Shown piece after piece: positions 43,464 through 52,068 of a stretch of DNA of 64,000 nt. Each line of letters begins with the position of its first letter. Positions within the stretch are counted from its first letter, which is position 1. The stretch is from Croceitalea sp947503285. Lineage in GTDB: Bacteria > Bacteroidota > Bacteroidia > Flavobacteriales > Flavobacteriaceae. The stretch is from positions 977,686 to 1,041,685 of the forward strand of contig NZ_BTGQ01000002.1 in NCBI RefSeq assembly GCF_036985505.1, given 5' to 3'. Made by a program: the position numbers and the translations under genes. Below the pieces are notes generated by a model. The model worked only from the letters and a program-made list of their open reading frames with translations. It had not been told where the DNA came from and did no database searches.

Positions 43464-45916
43464 TCATCGGCCTGGCCCTCTTTTGCGCGTGCGATCATCT
43501 CTTTCATTTCTTGTTCCGTCATAGGCTGGATGTCCGTATCTTGAGGAGCAACGGGTGTTGGGTTCACCGTTAAGTTCTCTGCCGCTTTTGGGGAAGCCGC
43601 TATAACCTCAGCCTCTGCGGCAACACTTACTGGTACTTCTTTCTTTTTTGTATTGTCTAGAGTGAACTTAATGGCATCTACGGCAGCTTTGGTCCTCAGA
43701 TAATACATCCCTGTTTTTAAGCCGCTCTTCCATGCATAAAAATGCATGGATGTCAATTTCGAATAGTTGGCGTTCTCCATAAAAAGATTTAAAGACTGAC
43801 TTTGGTCGATAAAATACCCCCTATGTCTAGACATATCTATAATGTCTTTCATGCTCAATTCCCAAACTGTTTTGTATAAATCCCTAATGTCTTGTGGAAT
43901 CGTTTGTATATGTTGGATCGATCCATTGGCACGCATCAATTCTTGTTTCATATTTTCATTCCAGAGGCCTAGATTGACCAAATCCTCTAAAAGGTGCTTG
44001 TTGACCACGATAAATTCCCCAGAAAGCACCCTTCTCGTATAGATGTTCGAGGTGTAGGGTTCAAAACATTCATTGTTCCCCAGAATTTGTGAAGTGGATG
44101 CTGTGGGCATAGGTGCGACCAAAAGGGAATTACGCACACCATTTTTCTTTACTTCCTTACGAAGTTTGGCCCAGTCCCAGCGACCTGAAAGTTCTTCATC
44201 TTTAATACCCCATAGATTATGCTGAAACTCTCCTTGCGCAATCGGAGAACCTTCGTATGAAGAATATGGCCCGTCAATCTTGGCCTCTTCCATTGATGCG
44301 GTTACCGCGGCAAAGTATAACGTTTCAAAAATCTCTTGGTTCAATTTTTTTGCCTCGTCGCTTGTAAACGGTAATCGTAACATAATAAAGGCATCAGCAA
44401 GCCCCTGTACCCCCAATCCGATTGGGCGGTGCCTCATGTTGGAGTTCTCTGCCTCTTTGACAGGATAATAATTGCGGTCAATGACCTTGTTCAAGTTTTT
44501 AGTGACCCTTTTGGTTACCTTAAAAAGTTCTTTGTGATTGAACTTACCGTCTTTTACGAACATGGGTAAGGCAATTGATGCCAAATTACAGACCGCTATC
44601 TCATCAGGGGAAGTATATTCCAAGATCTCGGTGCAAAGATTTGAAGAACGGATAGTACCCAAATTCTTCTGGTTGCTCTTTCTATTCGCAGCATCTTTAT
44701 ACAACATGTAGGGTGTTCCAGTCTCAATTTGCGATTCTAAAATCTTCTCCCACAAATCTCGAGCCTTTACCGTTTTTCGTCCTTTACCTTCCGCTTCATA
44801 TTTGGTGTAGAGCTTTTCAAATTCCTCACTATGGTTTGTAAATAGGCCAGGGCACTCATTAGGGCACATCAATGTCCAATCTTCGTTAGCTTCGACCCGT
44901 TTCATGAACAAATCTGAAATCCACATGGCATAGAAGAGGTCACGGGCACGCATTTCTTCTTTACCGTGGTTTTTCTTTAAATCTAAAAAATCATAGATAT
45001 CGGCGTGCCAAGGCTCCATATAGATGGCAAAACTTCCTTTACGCTTTCCACCGCCTTGATCGACATAACGGGCGGTATCATTAAAAACCTTCAACATGGG
45101 TACGATTCCGTTTGAAGTACCGTTCGTGCCACCAATGTAGGATCCCCGAGCCCGTACGTTATGAATGGATAACCCTATTCCCCCTGCAGATTGTGAGATT
45201 TTAGCCGTTTGTTTTAAGGTATCGTAGATTCCGTCGATACTATCTTCCTTCATTGCCAGTAAGAAACAAGAAGACATTTGCGGTTTTGGGGTACCTGAAT
45301 TAAATAGTGTCGGCGTTGCATGCGTAAAATACTTTTTTGACATCAACTCATAGGTCTCGATAGCAGCATCGAGATCATCTACGTGAATACCCACTGATAC
45401 GCGCATTAGCATATGTTGGGGCCGTTCTGCTATCTGACCATTGACCTTTAACAAATAAGAACGTTCCAATGTTTTAAAACCGAAGTAATCGTAGCCAAAA
45501 TCACGGTTATAAATAATAGTGGAGTCCAAACGTTCCGCATTTTCAGAAATCACTTTAAAAACCTCATCTGAAAGCAAGGGTGCTTTTTTACCTGTTCTGG
45601 GATTTACATATTCATATAAATCCTTCATTGTCTCTGAAAAAGACTTTTTTGTATTCTTATGCAAATTAGAAACGGATATACGGGCAGCAAGCTTCGCATA
45701 GTCAGGATGCGTAGTGGTCATGGTCGCCGCGATTTCGGCAGCCAGATTATCCAGTTCTGAAGTGGTAACCCCGTCATATAGCCCTTCAATAACGCGCATG
45801 GCAACTTTTAAGGGATCTACTAGGTCATTAAGACCATAACACAGTTTTCTGACCCGAGCTGTAATCTTATCGAACATTATCAACTCTTTTCTTCCGTCTC
45901 TTTTTACTACATACAT
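43439..45916 (-). CDS. nrdA: ribonucleoside-diphosphate reductase, class Ia alpha subunit
   Basis: An 825-residue catalytic subunit that makes dNDPs from NDPs. The N-terminal ATP-cone (about 1-95, VVKRDGRKELIMFDKI) gives allosteric activity control. The active site has the redox Cys in QMSSCFLLAM, NLCTE with the radical Cys and Glu, and the partner Cys in AVCNLASIAL. The C-terminal tail CLMCGS carries the thioredoxin-exchanging Cys pair. It follows nrdB in the operon after a 159-base gap. A 43-codon plus-strand ORF lies in that gap. The 3' end is duplicated at 40855-40954. Confidence 0.97.
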   Translation of the reverse strand: MYVVKRDGRKELIMFDKITARVRKLCYGLNDLVDPLKVAMRVIEGLYDGVTTSELDNLAAEIAATMTTTHPDYAKLAARISVSNLHKNTKKSFSETMKDLYEYVNPRTGKKAPLLSDEVFKVISENAERLDSTIIYNRDFGYDYFGFKTLERSYLLKVNGQIAERPQHMLMRVSVGIHVDDLDAAIETYELMSKKYFTHATPTLFNSGTPKPQMSSCFLLAMKEDSIDGIYDTLKQTAKISQSAGGIGLSIHNVRARGSYIGGTNGTSNGIVPMLKVFNDTARYVDQGGGKRKGSFAIYMEPWHADIYDFLDLKKNHGKEEMRARDLFYAMWISDLFMKRVEANEDWTLMCPNECPGLFTNHSEEFEKLYTKYEAEGKGRKTVKARDLWEKILESQIETGTPYMLYKDAANRKSNQKNLGTIRSSNLCTEILEYTSPDEIAVCNLASIALPMFVKDGKFNHKELFKVTKRVTKNLNKVIDRNYYPVKEAENSNMRHRPIGLGVQGLADAFIMLRLPFTSDEAKKLNQEIFETLYFAAVTASMEEAKIDGPYSSYEGSPIAQGEFQHNLWGIKDEELSGRWDWAKLRKEVKKNGVRNSLLVAPMPTASTSQILGNNECFEPYTSNIYTRRVLSGEFIVVNKHLLEDLVNLGLWNENMKQELMRANGSIQHIQTIPQDIRDLYKTVWELSMKDIIDMSRHRGYFIDQSQSLNLFMENANYSKLTSMHFYAWKSGLKTGMYYLRTKAAVDAIKFTLDNTKKKEVPVSVAAEAEVIAASPKAAENLTVNPTPVAPQDTDIQPMTEQEMKEMIARAKEGQADDDCLMCGS

Positions 45917-46075
45917 GTGGCTACTTTGTTTTTCTTATTTATAAAATATGCTGTTTCACTTCTACAAGCAAGAACTTATAGAAAATAGCGGTAGGTATCG
46001 TTATGGTTTTGTTTGGGGCAAAAAAGCGCAAGACATCACAGAAATTCAAAAAATGCCTTACTGGCTTGTCTTTAT

Positions 46076-47062
46076 CTAAAAGTCAGCATCGAAACTGATT
46101 TTCTGGGCATCTTCATCCTTATCCTTATTCAACACGCCCGCTTTTTGATATTCTGAAACCCTTTTCTCGAAGAAGTTCGTTTTCCCTTGAAGGGAAATCA
46201 TATCCATAAAATCAAAAGGATTCGTGGCATTATAAACCTTATCACACTCTAATTCAACCAATAATCTGTCTGTAACGAATTCCAGATACTGGGTCATTAG
46301 TTTGGAGTTCATTCCGATAAGGCTCGCTGGTAGCGACTCAGTGATAAACTCCCGTTCAATATTAAGTGCATCGGTCAAAATCTGGGTAATACGCTCTTTT
46401 GGAACCTTATTTATCAAATGTTTGTTGTGTAAGTGTACGGCATAATCACAGTGCATTCCCTCATCCCTTGAAATCAACTCATTTGAAAATGTAAGCCCGG
46501 GCATCAAACCCCTTTTCTTCAACCAGAAAATAGAGCAGAATGCCCCTGAAAAGAAAATACCCTCAACTGCCGCAAATGCGATTAAGCGCTCGGCAAAACT
46601 TGGGGATTCTATCCAATTCAAGGCCCAGTCGGCCTTCTTCTTGATGGCCGGAAAATTTTCGATGGCCTTAAATAGAATATTCTTCTCTTTTTCGTCCTTC
46701 ACATAAGTATCTATCAAAAGGGAATAGGTTTCCGAATGAATATTTTCCATCATAATCTGGAACCCGTAGAAAAACTTCGCTTCTGCATATTGTACTTCGC
46801 TGACAAAATTCTCGGCCAGGTTTTCGTTTACAATACCGTCAGAGGCGGCAAAAAATGCTAAGATGTGCTTGATAAAGTAACGTTCGTCCTCATTTAATTT
46901 CTCGTTCCAATCCGTAAGGTCCTCACCTAAATCAATTTCCTCAGCAGTCCAAAAACAAGCTTCACACTTCTTATACCATTCCCATAAATCATTATGCTTG
47001 ATTGGAAAAATCACAAATCGGTCCTCATTTTCTTGTAATATAGGCTCGTTGGAAGCAGACAT
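46076..47062 (-). CDS. nrdB: ribonucleoside-diphosphate reductase, class I beta subunit
   Basis: A 328-residue diiron subunit that generates the tyrosyl radical for NrdA. Metal ligands and the radical Tyr appear in FFAASDGIVNENL and MMENIHSETYSLL (Glu, His three residues on, Tyr four further). The C-terminal AQKISFDADF tail is the docking peptide for NrdA. It is the first gene of the nrdB-nrdA operon. The upstream region contains AATATTTG on the minus strand (47123-47130), a near match to the -7 element; no NrdR box was identified. Confidence 0.97.
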   Translation of the reverse strand: MSASNEPILQENEDRFVIFPIKHNDLWEWYKKCEACFWTAEEIDLGEDLTDWNEKLNEDERYFIKHILAFFAASDGIVNENLAENFVSEVQYAEAKFFYGFQIMMENIHSETYSLLIDTYVKDEKEKNILFKAIENFPAIKKKADWALNWIESPSFAERLIAFAAVEGIFFSGAFCSIFWLKKRGLMPGLTFSNELISRDEGMHCDYAVHLHNKHLINKVPKERITQILTDALNIEREFITESLPASLIGMNSKLMTQYLEFVTDRLLVELECDKVYNATNPFDFMDMISLQGKTNFFEKRVSEYQKAGVLNKDKDEDAQKISFDADF

Positions 47063-47280
47063 AGTGTTCGGTATTAAAATTGAATAATTTAGATTGAAAA
47101 GTTACCCTTCGGTACGGACCAACAAATATTGAAAAATGTAATCAGAAGATAAAGCGTGTTTGAGTTAATCCATTACAAAGTTTTTAACACGGATCGTTGA
47201 AATGTACGTTGGCCAGTGATGTTTATTATGGGTTTCATAAAAGAGTATGATCCTGCAGGTATTAAACAAAAAACAGCTTC

Positions 47281-47326
47281 AAAAAAAAAGACCAAAAAGT
47301 ATGTTTACGCATACCTTTTGGTCTTT
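47281..47326 (-). terminator. strong minus-strand intrinsic terminator
   Basis: A 17-bp stem (47287-47303 with 47310-47326, one mismatch) and a 6-base loop is followed, on the minus strand, by nine T residues. It points to a leftward transcript from the 47330-47800 region, not to nrdB, which begins further left. Confidence 0.85.
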
Positions 47327-47331
47327 ATGTG

Positions 47332-47487
47332 TACCACCAAACCGTACGGCCTTGGCCCTACTTATCTTCATTCATGTTCAGGTAGTTCCCCCGAAACCCA
47401 AATCATAAAATCAAACTTGTAGCAACCAGACTATTTTGCAAATTCACATACTTTTAAGCATGTTGGTTGGCCGTACGTTAGTTGGTA
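47332..47487 (-). repeat. long imperfect inverted repeat after the small membrane peptide gene
   Basis: TACCACCAAACCGTACGGCC (47332-47351) is nearly the reverse complement of 47468-47487 (right arm starts TGGCCGTACGTTAG). The arms enclose about 115 bases. On the minus strand the structure begins directly at the stop codon of the small gene and ends just before the terminator. Such a fold recalls integron attC sites or a structured 3' untranslated region. An ACCAACATAAC sequence at 47626-47636, upstream of the gene, partly mirrors its ACCAACTAAC core. Confidence 0.5.
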
Positions 47488-47488
47488 T

Positions 47489-47608
47489 TTATCTACTGGC
47501 AACCGAAGAAAACTTTTCTTTCCGGTCAACAGTATCTTTAGTATCGGTCAGCACTGACAACAGTAAAGTCATTAACAGTACGATGAACAGAATAATGCTT
47601 TTCTTCAT
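47489..47608 (-). CDS. small single-pass membrane peptide, 39 aa
   Basis: ATG 47608 opens a 39-residue frame: a membrane helix (KKSIILFIVLLMTLLLSVL) followed by a short charged tail (TDTKDTVDRKEKF). It could be a signal-anchored peptide, and it has its own downstream fold and terminator, which support an expressed transcript. The longer frame from 47722 adds a non-hydrophobic segment and is less likely. A small-toxin-like peptide is possible but not shown. Confidence 0.45.
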   Translation of the reverse strand: MKKSIILFIVLLMTLLLSVLTDTKDTVDRKEKFSSVASR

Positions 47609-47896
47609 TTTAAACTGATGTTTGAACCAACATAACAACATCGAAGATACTTTAGCATCGATAGCAAAATCATTTCGTATGTATAACTGGTACAAAATCT
47701 TGTATAAACGGAACCTGTTCAAAACCGTGTTATGCTCAATTACCGAACATAAAACGTTTTTGTAGGCGAAAGCTTACAGGTAGGGTTTAGGGGGTTTTAG
47801 CGCAATTTATAAGCTATAATCACCCATTAATACATAATCGGCATCAAGCACTACATATTAATGCTAATTTTATAAATTGAAACACCTTTATTCACT
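47609..47896. other. intergenic region between the small peptide and the LytTR regulator
   Basis: Divergent promoters are expected here. No exact TAnnTTTG element and no tRNA-like or other RNA structure was recognised. The part near 47780-47800 is unusually G/T-rich. Confidence 0.4.
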
Positions 47897-48631
47897 ATGT
47901 TGGAAGCCGTACTTGTTGATGATGAATCAAAAGCTTTGGAAAGCCTAAGTTGGGAGTTGAGTAATTTGAGTGATGAAGTAACCGTTGTCGCAACTTTTAC
48001 CGATGCCCATAAAGCCCTTGATTATCTAGAAAAGAACACTCCGGATTGTCTTTTTCTAGATATAGAAATGCCCGTTATGGATGGTTTTCAGTTCATCAAG
48101 AATCTAAAAAACAAGAATTTTCCGGTGGTCATTACTACCGCGTACAACCAATACGCACTCAAAGCCTTGAAAAATGAAGCGATAGACTACCTTCTCAAAC
48201 CAATAGACAGTGATGATTTGAGTGAGACTATTACCAAAATCAGAAAATTCAACGATAAAAACTATACTGCAGAACGTTTAGAACAAATTCTGATAAGCTT
48301 CAATTCGCAGTCGCTGAAAAAAAAGATTACCCTTAATACTGATGGCAAACTTTTGTTTTTGGACAGTGAAGAAATCTTATACGCCGAATCTGATGGTAAC
48401 TACAGTACACTTTATCTCGAGGATGGGCAAAAAATACTACTCACCAAAAAATTAAAGGAGGTTAACCAGTTACTCCCTTCAGAATCTTTTTTTAGGATAC
48501 ACAATTCCTACGTGGTCAACCTAAGTAAAATCAAGGAGTTTTTAAAGACAGATGGATACGTAATACTTAAGACCAATCATAAGATTCCCGTTTCAAGACA
48601 AAAGAAATCAGATTTTCTGGATTTGCTATAG
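47897..48631 (+). CDS. LytTR family response regulator
   Basis: A 244-residue regulator: an N-terminal receiver (about 1-120) with phospho-acceptor D55 (FLDIEMPVMDG) and Lys in YLLKPID, then a LytTR DNA-binding domain (about 145-242; ILYAESDGNYSTLYL, SFFRIHNSYVVNLSKI, IPVSRQKK). The kinase gene starts ten bases after the stop, so the two form a two-component pair. Confidence 0.95.
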   Translation: MLEAVLVDDESKALESLSWELSNLSDEVTVVATFTDAHKALDYLEKNTPDCLFLDIEMPVMDGFQFIKNLKNKNFPVVITTAYNQYALKALKNEAIDYLLKPIDSDDLSETITKIRKFNDKNYTAERLEQILISFNSQSLKKKITLNTDGKLLFLDSEEILYAESDGNYSTLYLEDGQKILLTKKLKEVNQLLPSESFFRIHNSYVVNLSKIKEFLKTDGYVILKTNHKIPVSRQKKSDFLDLL

Positions 48632-48640
48632 CTCCCCTGA

Positions 48641-50611
48641 ATGTTAAGATCAATTGCCACACATTTCAATAAGACCCCTTATCAAAAAACAAGAAGCTTT
48701 ATAATCCTTGTTTTTTTGGTTTTGTTCGGTAGTTGGTGCTGCGCACAGACGGATAGCGTGCAAGTGCAAGAAAATATCGAAAGGCTTATCGTCGTTAAGC
48801 CCAAAACCTATCTTGAAATCGATCAGGTCTTAAAACCCCATCGTAGGGATACCGTTTCACTGGCGCGGTTCATTAAAATCGCAACAGGGAATAATTACCA
48901 AGAGGGGCTATCCTATGCCCTAAATCAAATGGGCACTACCTATAGAAACCTCTCAGAATTCAAAAAATCGATTTTACTACATCAAAAAGCCCTAAAGATT
49001 GCCGAAGAAATCGAAAACAAAGAGTTTCGGGTATTAAGTCTTAATATGTTAGGGGTGGTGTTCAGAAGAACTGATGCCGTTAAAACGGCACTTGATTACC
49101 ATCAACGGGCACTTGAGCTTGCCGAGGCCGTTAGCGACCCTTCAGAACATATCAAAAGGCATATCAATATCTCATTGAACAGTATTGGAAACCTGTATCA
49201 AACCCTTGGGCAGTGTGACCTTGCCATCTCACAATTTCAAAGGGCCCTTAAACTTGAAGGCGAGTTGAACAACAAACTGGGGGTAGCAATAAACAATCAG
49301 AATATCGGCGATTGTCTCGAACAGAAAGGACAGTTGGATGAAGCCTTGGACTATTACAGAAAATCATTGGCCCTCAATGAGGAAATCAATAATGATTTTG
49401 GACGCATACTTTGTAAAAATAGTATTTCACAAATCTATCTAAAACAAAACATGCCCAATGCCGCCCTTGTTCTTTTGCAACAGCTGAAAGAACCCGCCGA
49501 GAAAATGGGTGACAAGTTCATCACCTCCTCCATTTTAATAAATACCGGTTGGGCCCAAATGGAAGTAGGGGGTTATTCAGATGCTGAAAAAAACATTCTT
49601 AGAGGACGTAAAATGGCAAATGAAAGCAATATGCCCAGCCTCATCATGTATGCCAATAGACACCTATCGGATCTAGAGACCAAAAGGGGCAATTACAAAA
49701 AGGCCTTAATGTACCACAAAGAAGCCGACAGGTTTAACAAAGAAATTACAAACGACCGAAATCTAAGATATATCAATGACCTTATCTTAAGGTATGAAAG
49801 TGAAAAGAAAAACAGTCAAATATCGGTTCTTGCCAAAGAAAATGAGCTGGTAAAGTTACGTCTGAGAAAAAATCAGACCACTATTTTAGTCAGTACCCTA
49901 GTCATCGGCCTAATAGCCACCATCTTGTTCATAATGTACCGCCAATACCAATCAAACTATGAAAAACGGGTTCTTGGTATGGAGCAACATATGCTAAGGA
50001 GCCAGATGAACCCACACTTTTTGTTCAACTCATTGAATTCCATAAAACTTTATATCATAAACAATGACAAAAAGAACGCCGTTCATTATTTGAATAAATT
50101 CTCAAAACTGGTACGTAGAATTTTAGAAGGTTCGTCTTTAAAAGAAACACCACTGTCAGAGGAACTGGAAACCGTCGCACTTTACCTAAATATCGAAAAT
50201 ATACGTTTTTCCAATGAAATCGATTACGATATCACCGTTGCTGAAGACATCAATACCGATCAAATAAAAATACCTTCATTGGTATTACAGCCTTTTCTCG
50301 AAAATGCAATTTGGCATGGCCTTTCTTCAAAAGAGGGTCAGAAAAACCTGTGGATCAGCATCGTCAAAAAAGATGGGAACCATATCCAAATTAGTATCGT
50401 GGATAATGGTGTAGGTCGCAAAGTGTCTCAAGAAATAAAGGAAAACCGCGTACTGAAAAGAAAATCAGTGGGTATCGATATCACCAAAGAACGTCTGGCC
50501 AATTTCGCCAAGGATTATCAAAACGACTTTAGTGTAGAAATTATAGATTTATTTGATGATGAAGGCAATTCTAAAGGCACTAAAATATTGCTGGAAGTGC
50601 CTACTATCTAA
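48641..50611 (+). CDS. TPR-containing LytS-type sensor histidine kinase
   Basis: A 656-residue membrane kinase. The N-terminal signal/anchor (SFIILVFLVLFGSWCCAQ) places about six TPR units (roughly residues 90-390; for example ALDYHQRALELAEAV, ALDYYRKSLALNEEI) in the periplasm. A membrane helix near 410-432 is followed by the His_kinase domain, phospho-acceptor in MNPHFLFNSLNSIK, and a divergent ATPase domain with LENAIWHGLS and VDNGVGRK. It pairs with the LytTR regulator. Its end overlaps the convergent DUF3109 gene by eight bases. Confidence 0.93.
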   Translation: MLRSIATHFNKTPYQKTRSFIILVFLVLFGSWCCAQTDSVQVQENIERLIVVKPKTYLEIDQVLKPHRRDTVSLARFIKIATGNNYQEGLSYALNQMGTTYRNLSEFKKSILLHQKALKIAEEIENKEFRVLSLNMLGVVFRRTDAVKTALDYHQRALELAEAVSDPSEHIKRHINISLNSIGNLYQTLGQCDLAISQFQRALKLEGELNNKLGVAINNQNIGDCLEQKGQLDEALDYYRKSLALNEEINNDFGRILCKNSISQIYLKQNMPNAALVLLQQLKEPAEKMGDKFITSSILINTGWAQMEVGGYSDAEKNILRGRKMANESNMPSLIMYANRHLSDLETKRGNYKKALMYHKEADRFNKEITNDRNLRYINDLILRYESEKKNSQISVLAKENELVKLRLRKNQTTILVSTLVIGLIATILFIMYRQYQSNYEKRVLGMEQHMLRSQMNPHFLFNSLNSIKLYIINNDKKNAVHYLNKFSKLVRRILEGSSLKETPLSEELETVALYLNIENIRFSNEIDYDITVAEDINTDQIKIPSLVLQPFLENAIWHGLSSKEGQKNLWISIVKKDGNHIQISIVDNGVGRKVSQEIKENRVLKRKSVGIDITKERLANFAKDYQNDFSVEIIDLFDDEGNSKGTKILLEVPTI

Positions 50612-51176
50612 TTTTATGCGCTTTGGCCACCTCTTCCAATTCCGAATACCATGTTTTGCCAAACTTCCGTATCAAAGCGTTTTTTACAAATTTGTAGATG
50701 GGTACCTTTAACTCGTTTCCCAAGCTGCATGCAGGGTCACAAATTTCCCATTTATGGTAGTTAACAGCGGTGAATTCAGTATACTCCCTTATCCTGATGG
50801 GATATAAATGACATGAAATAGGCTTCTTCCATACCGTGGCCCCTTGATTATAGGCTTCCTCCAAACCGCACTTGGCGATACCGGTTTCAGAAAAGATGAC
50901 ATACGCACATTCACTATTGTTGACCAATGGGGTTTCCCATTCGCCGTCTTCCCCTTTCACGAAAGCCCCCTGTGCTTCAATCGCCGCTATACCCTCGGGC
51001 CTCAAAAAGGGTTTAACATCTTTGAAGATATCGACCAATATTTCAGTTTCATTTTCTTCCAAAGGGGCACCAGACTCACCATCAATGCAACATGCACCCT
51101 TACAGGCATTTAAATTACACACAAAATCACTTTCTATGATCTCTTCTGAAATAAGGGTGTTGTCAATCTGGAACAT
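50604..51176 (-). CDS. DUF3109 family cysteine-rich protein
   Basis: A 190-residue cytoplasmic protein with cysteine clusters CNLNACKGACC near the N-terminus, then CAYV, CGLEEAY, CHLYPIR and CDPACSLG. The arrangement resembles YkgJ-type metal or Fe-S binding proteins; DUF3109 has no assigned activity. It has its own minus-strand -7 element at 51195-51202. Confidence 0.9.
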   Translation of the reverse strand: MFQIDNTLISEEIIESDFVCNLNACKGACCIDGESGAPLEENETEILVDIFKDVKPFLRPEGIAAIEAQGAFVKGEDGEWETPLVNNSECAYVIFSETGIAKCGLEEAYNQGATVWKKPISCHLYPIRIREYTEFTAVNYHKWEICDPACSLGNELKVPIYKFVKNALIRKFGKTWYSELEEVAKAHKIR

Positions 51177-51194
51177 ATGCTAATAAAATTGTAA

Positions 51195-51202
51195 CAAATT
51201 TA
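51195..51202 (-). promoter_or_regulatory. -7 promoter element of the DUF3109 gene
   Basis: The minus strand reads TAAATTTG, an exact TAnnTTTG match. An ATTG about 21 bases further upstream is a possible -33 element. Confidence 0.45.
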
Positions 51203-51273
51203 ATAATACCGCTCTTTATAATCCAATTCGCTCTTTTTAAACGTAAATTGGTCTTATTTTCAATTATTGTTCC

Positions 51274-51846
51274 ATGAACTTTAACCTTAAGGAGATTGCA
51301 ACCGCAAGTATGGTACTTTTTGCCGTAATCGATATTTTAGGAAGTATCCCCATCATCATTTCACTAAGAAACAAAGTTGGTCATATACAATCTGAAAAAG
51401 CATCCGTCGTCGCAGCTTGCCTCATGATCGCATTTTTATTCGTAGGGGAGCGCATTTTGAACTTGATTGGGATTGATGTGAACTCTTTTGCCGTCGCCGG
51501 TGCTTTCGTAATCTTCTTTCTGGCCCTAGAGATGGTACTGGGCATTACGCTATTTAAAGACGAAGAACCCGAAAGTGCCTCTGTAGTCCCTATTGCTTTT
51601 CCATTGATTGCAGGTGCTGGAACACTGACCTCGATTTTAGCATTACGTGCCGAGTATTATGTTGAAAATATCATTGTGGCCATCATCATCAATATCATTT
51701 TCGTTTACGTTGTATTGAAGTCTTCAAAGAAAATCGAAAAAATACTGAGTAAGAACGGGCTTAGTGTGATAAGAAAGGTTTTTGGCGTAATTTTACTGGC
51801 GATAGCCGTGAAATTGTTCGCGGCCAATATCAATGAATTATTTTAG
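51274..51846 (+). CDS. MarC family membrane protein
   Basis: A 190-residue integral membrane protein with six predicted helices. Family signatures are FAVIDILGSIPIII near the N-terminus and FPLIAGAGTLTSIL in the middle. Members are called NAAT transporters, but their substrates are mostly unproven. The small gene after it starts 18 bases downstream. Confidence 0.93.
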   Translation: MNFNLKEIATASMVLFAVIDILGSIPIIISLRNKVGHIQSEKASVVAACLMIAFLFVGERILNLIGIDVNSFAVAGAFVIFFLALEMVLGITLFKDEEPESASVVPIAFPLIAGAGTLTSILALRAEYYVENIIVAIIINIIFVYVVLKSSKKIEKILSKNGLSVIRKVFGVILLAIAVKLFAANINELF

Positions 51847-51864
51847 TACCAAGAGCCCCTGATT

Positions 51865-52068
51865 ATGAGTAAGACTTTCACGATTATATTGGTAGCAATA
51901 GCTTTGGCCCTTGCTATTTATAATATCACATTATTGGATTTCGATCATCTTTTTAAAGGTGATAGCCTAATTGCCTGTATTGGGATACTGGCATCTTTTT
52001 GTGCCATATTGATACTGTTGATTTTCAATACGTCCAAAAAAATATCCAAAAAACTAAAGGACGATTAA
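51865..52068 (+). CDS. small two-helix membrane protein, 67 aa
   Basis: A 67-residue protein with two hydrophobic segments (about 3-24 and 36-55) and a lysine-rich tail. It follows marC closely and ends one base before the convergent S41 peptidase gene. No family recognised. Confidence 0.65.
   Translation: MSKTFTIILVAIALALAIYNITLLDFDHLFKGDSLIACIGILASFCAILILLIFNTSKKISKKLKDD

Noticed and set aside
47216..47422. Plus-strand ORF of 68 codons downstream of the nrdB promoter region
   Set aside because: It runs straight through the strong hairpin terminator at 47281-47326 and its sequence is dictated by that structure and the inverted repeat; no domain or signal is visible.
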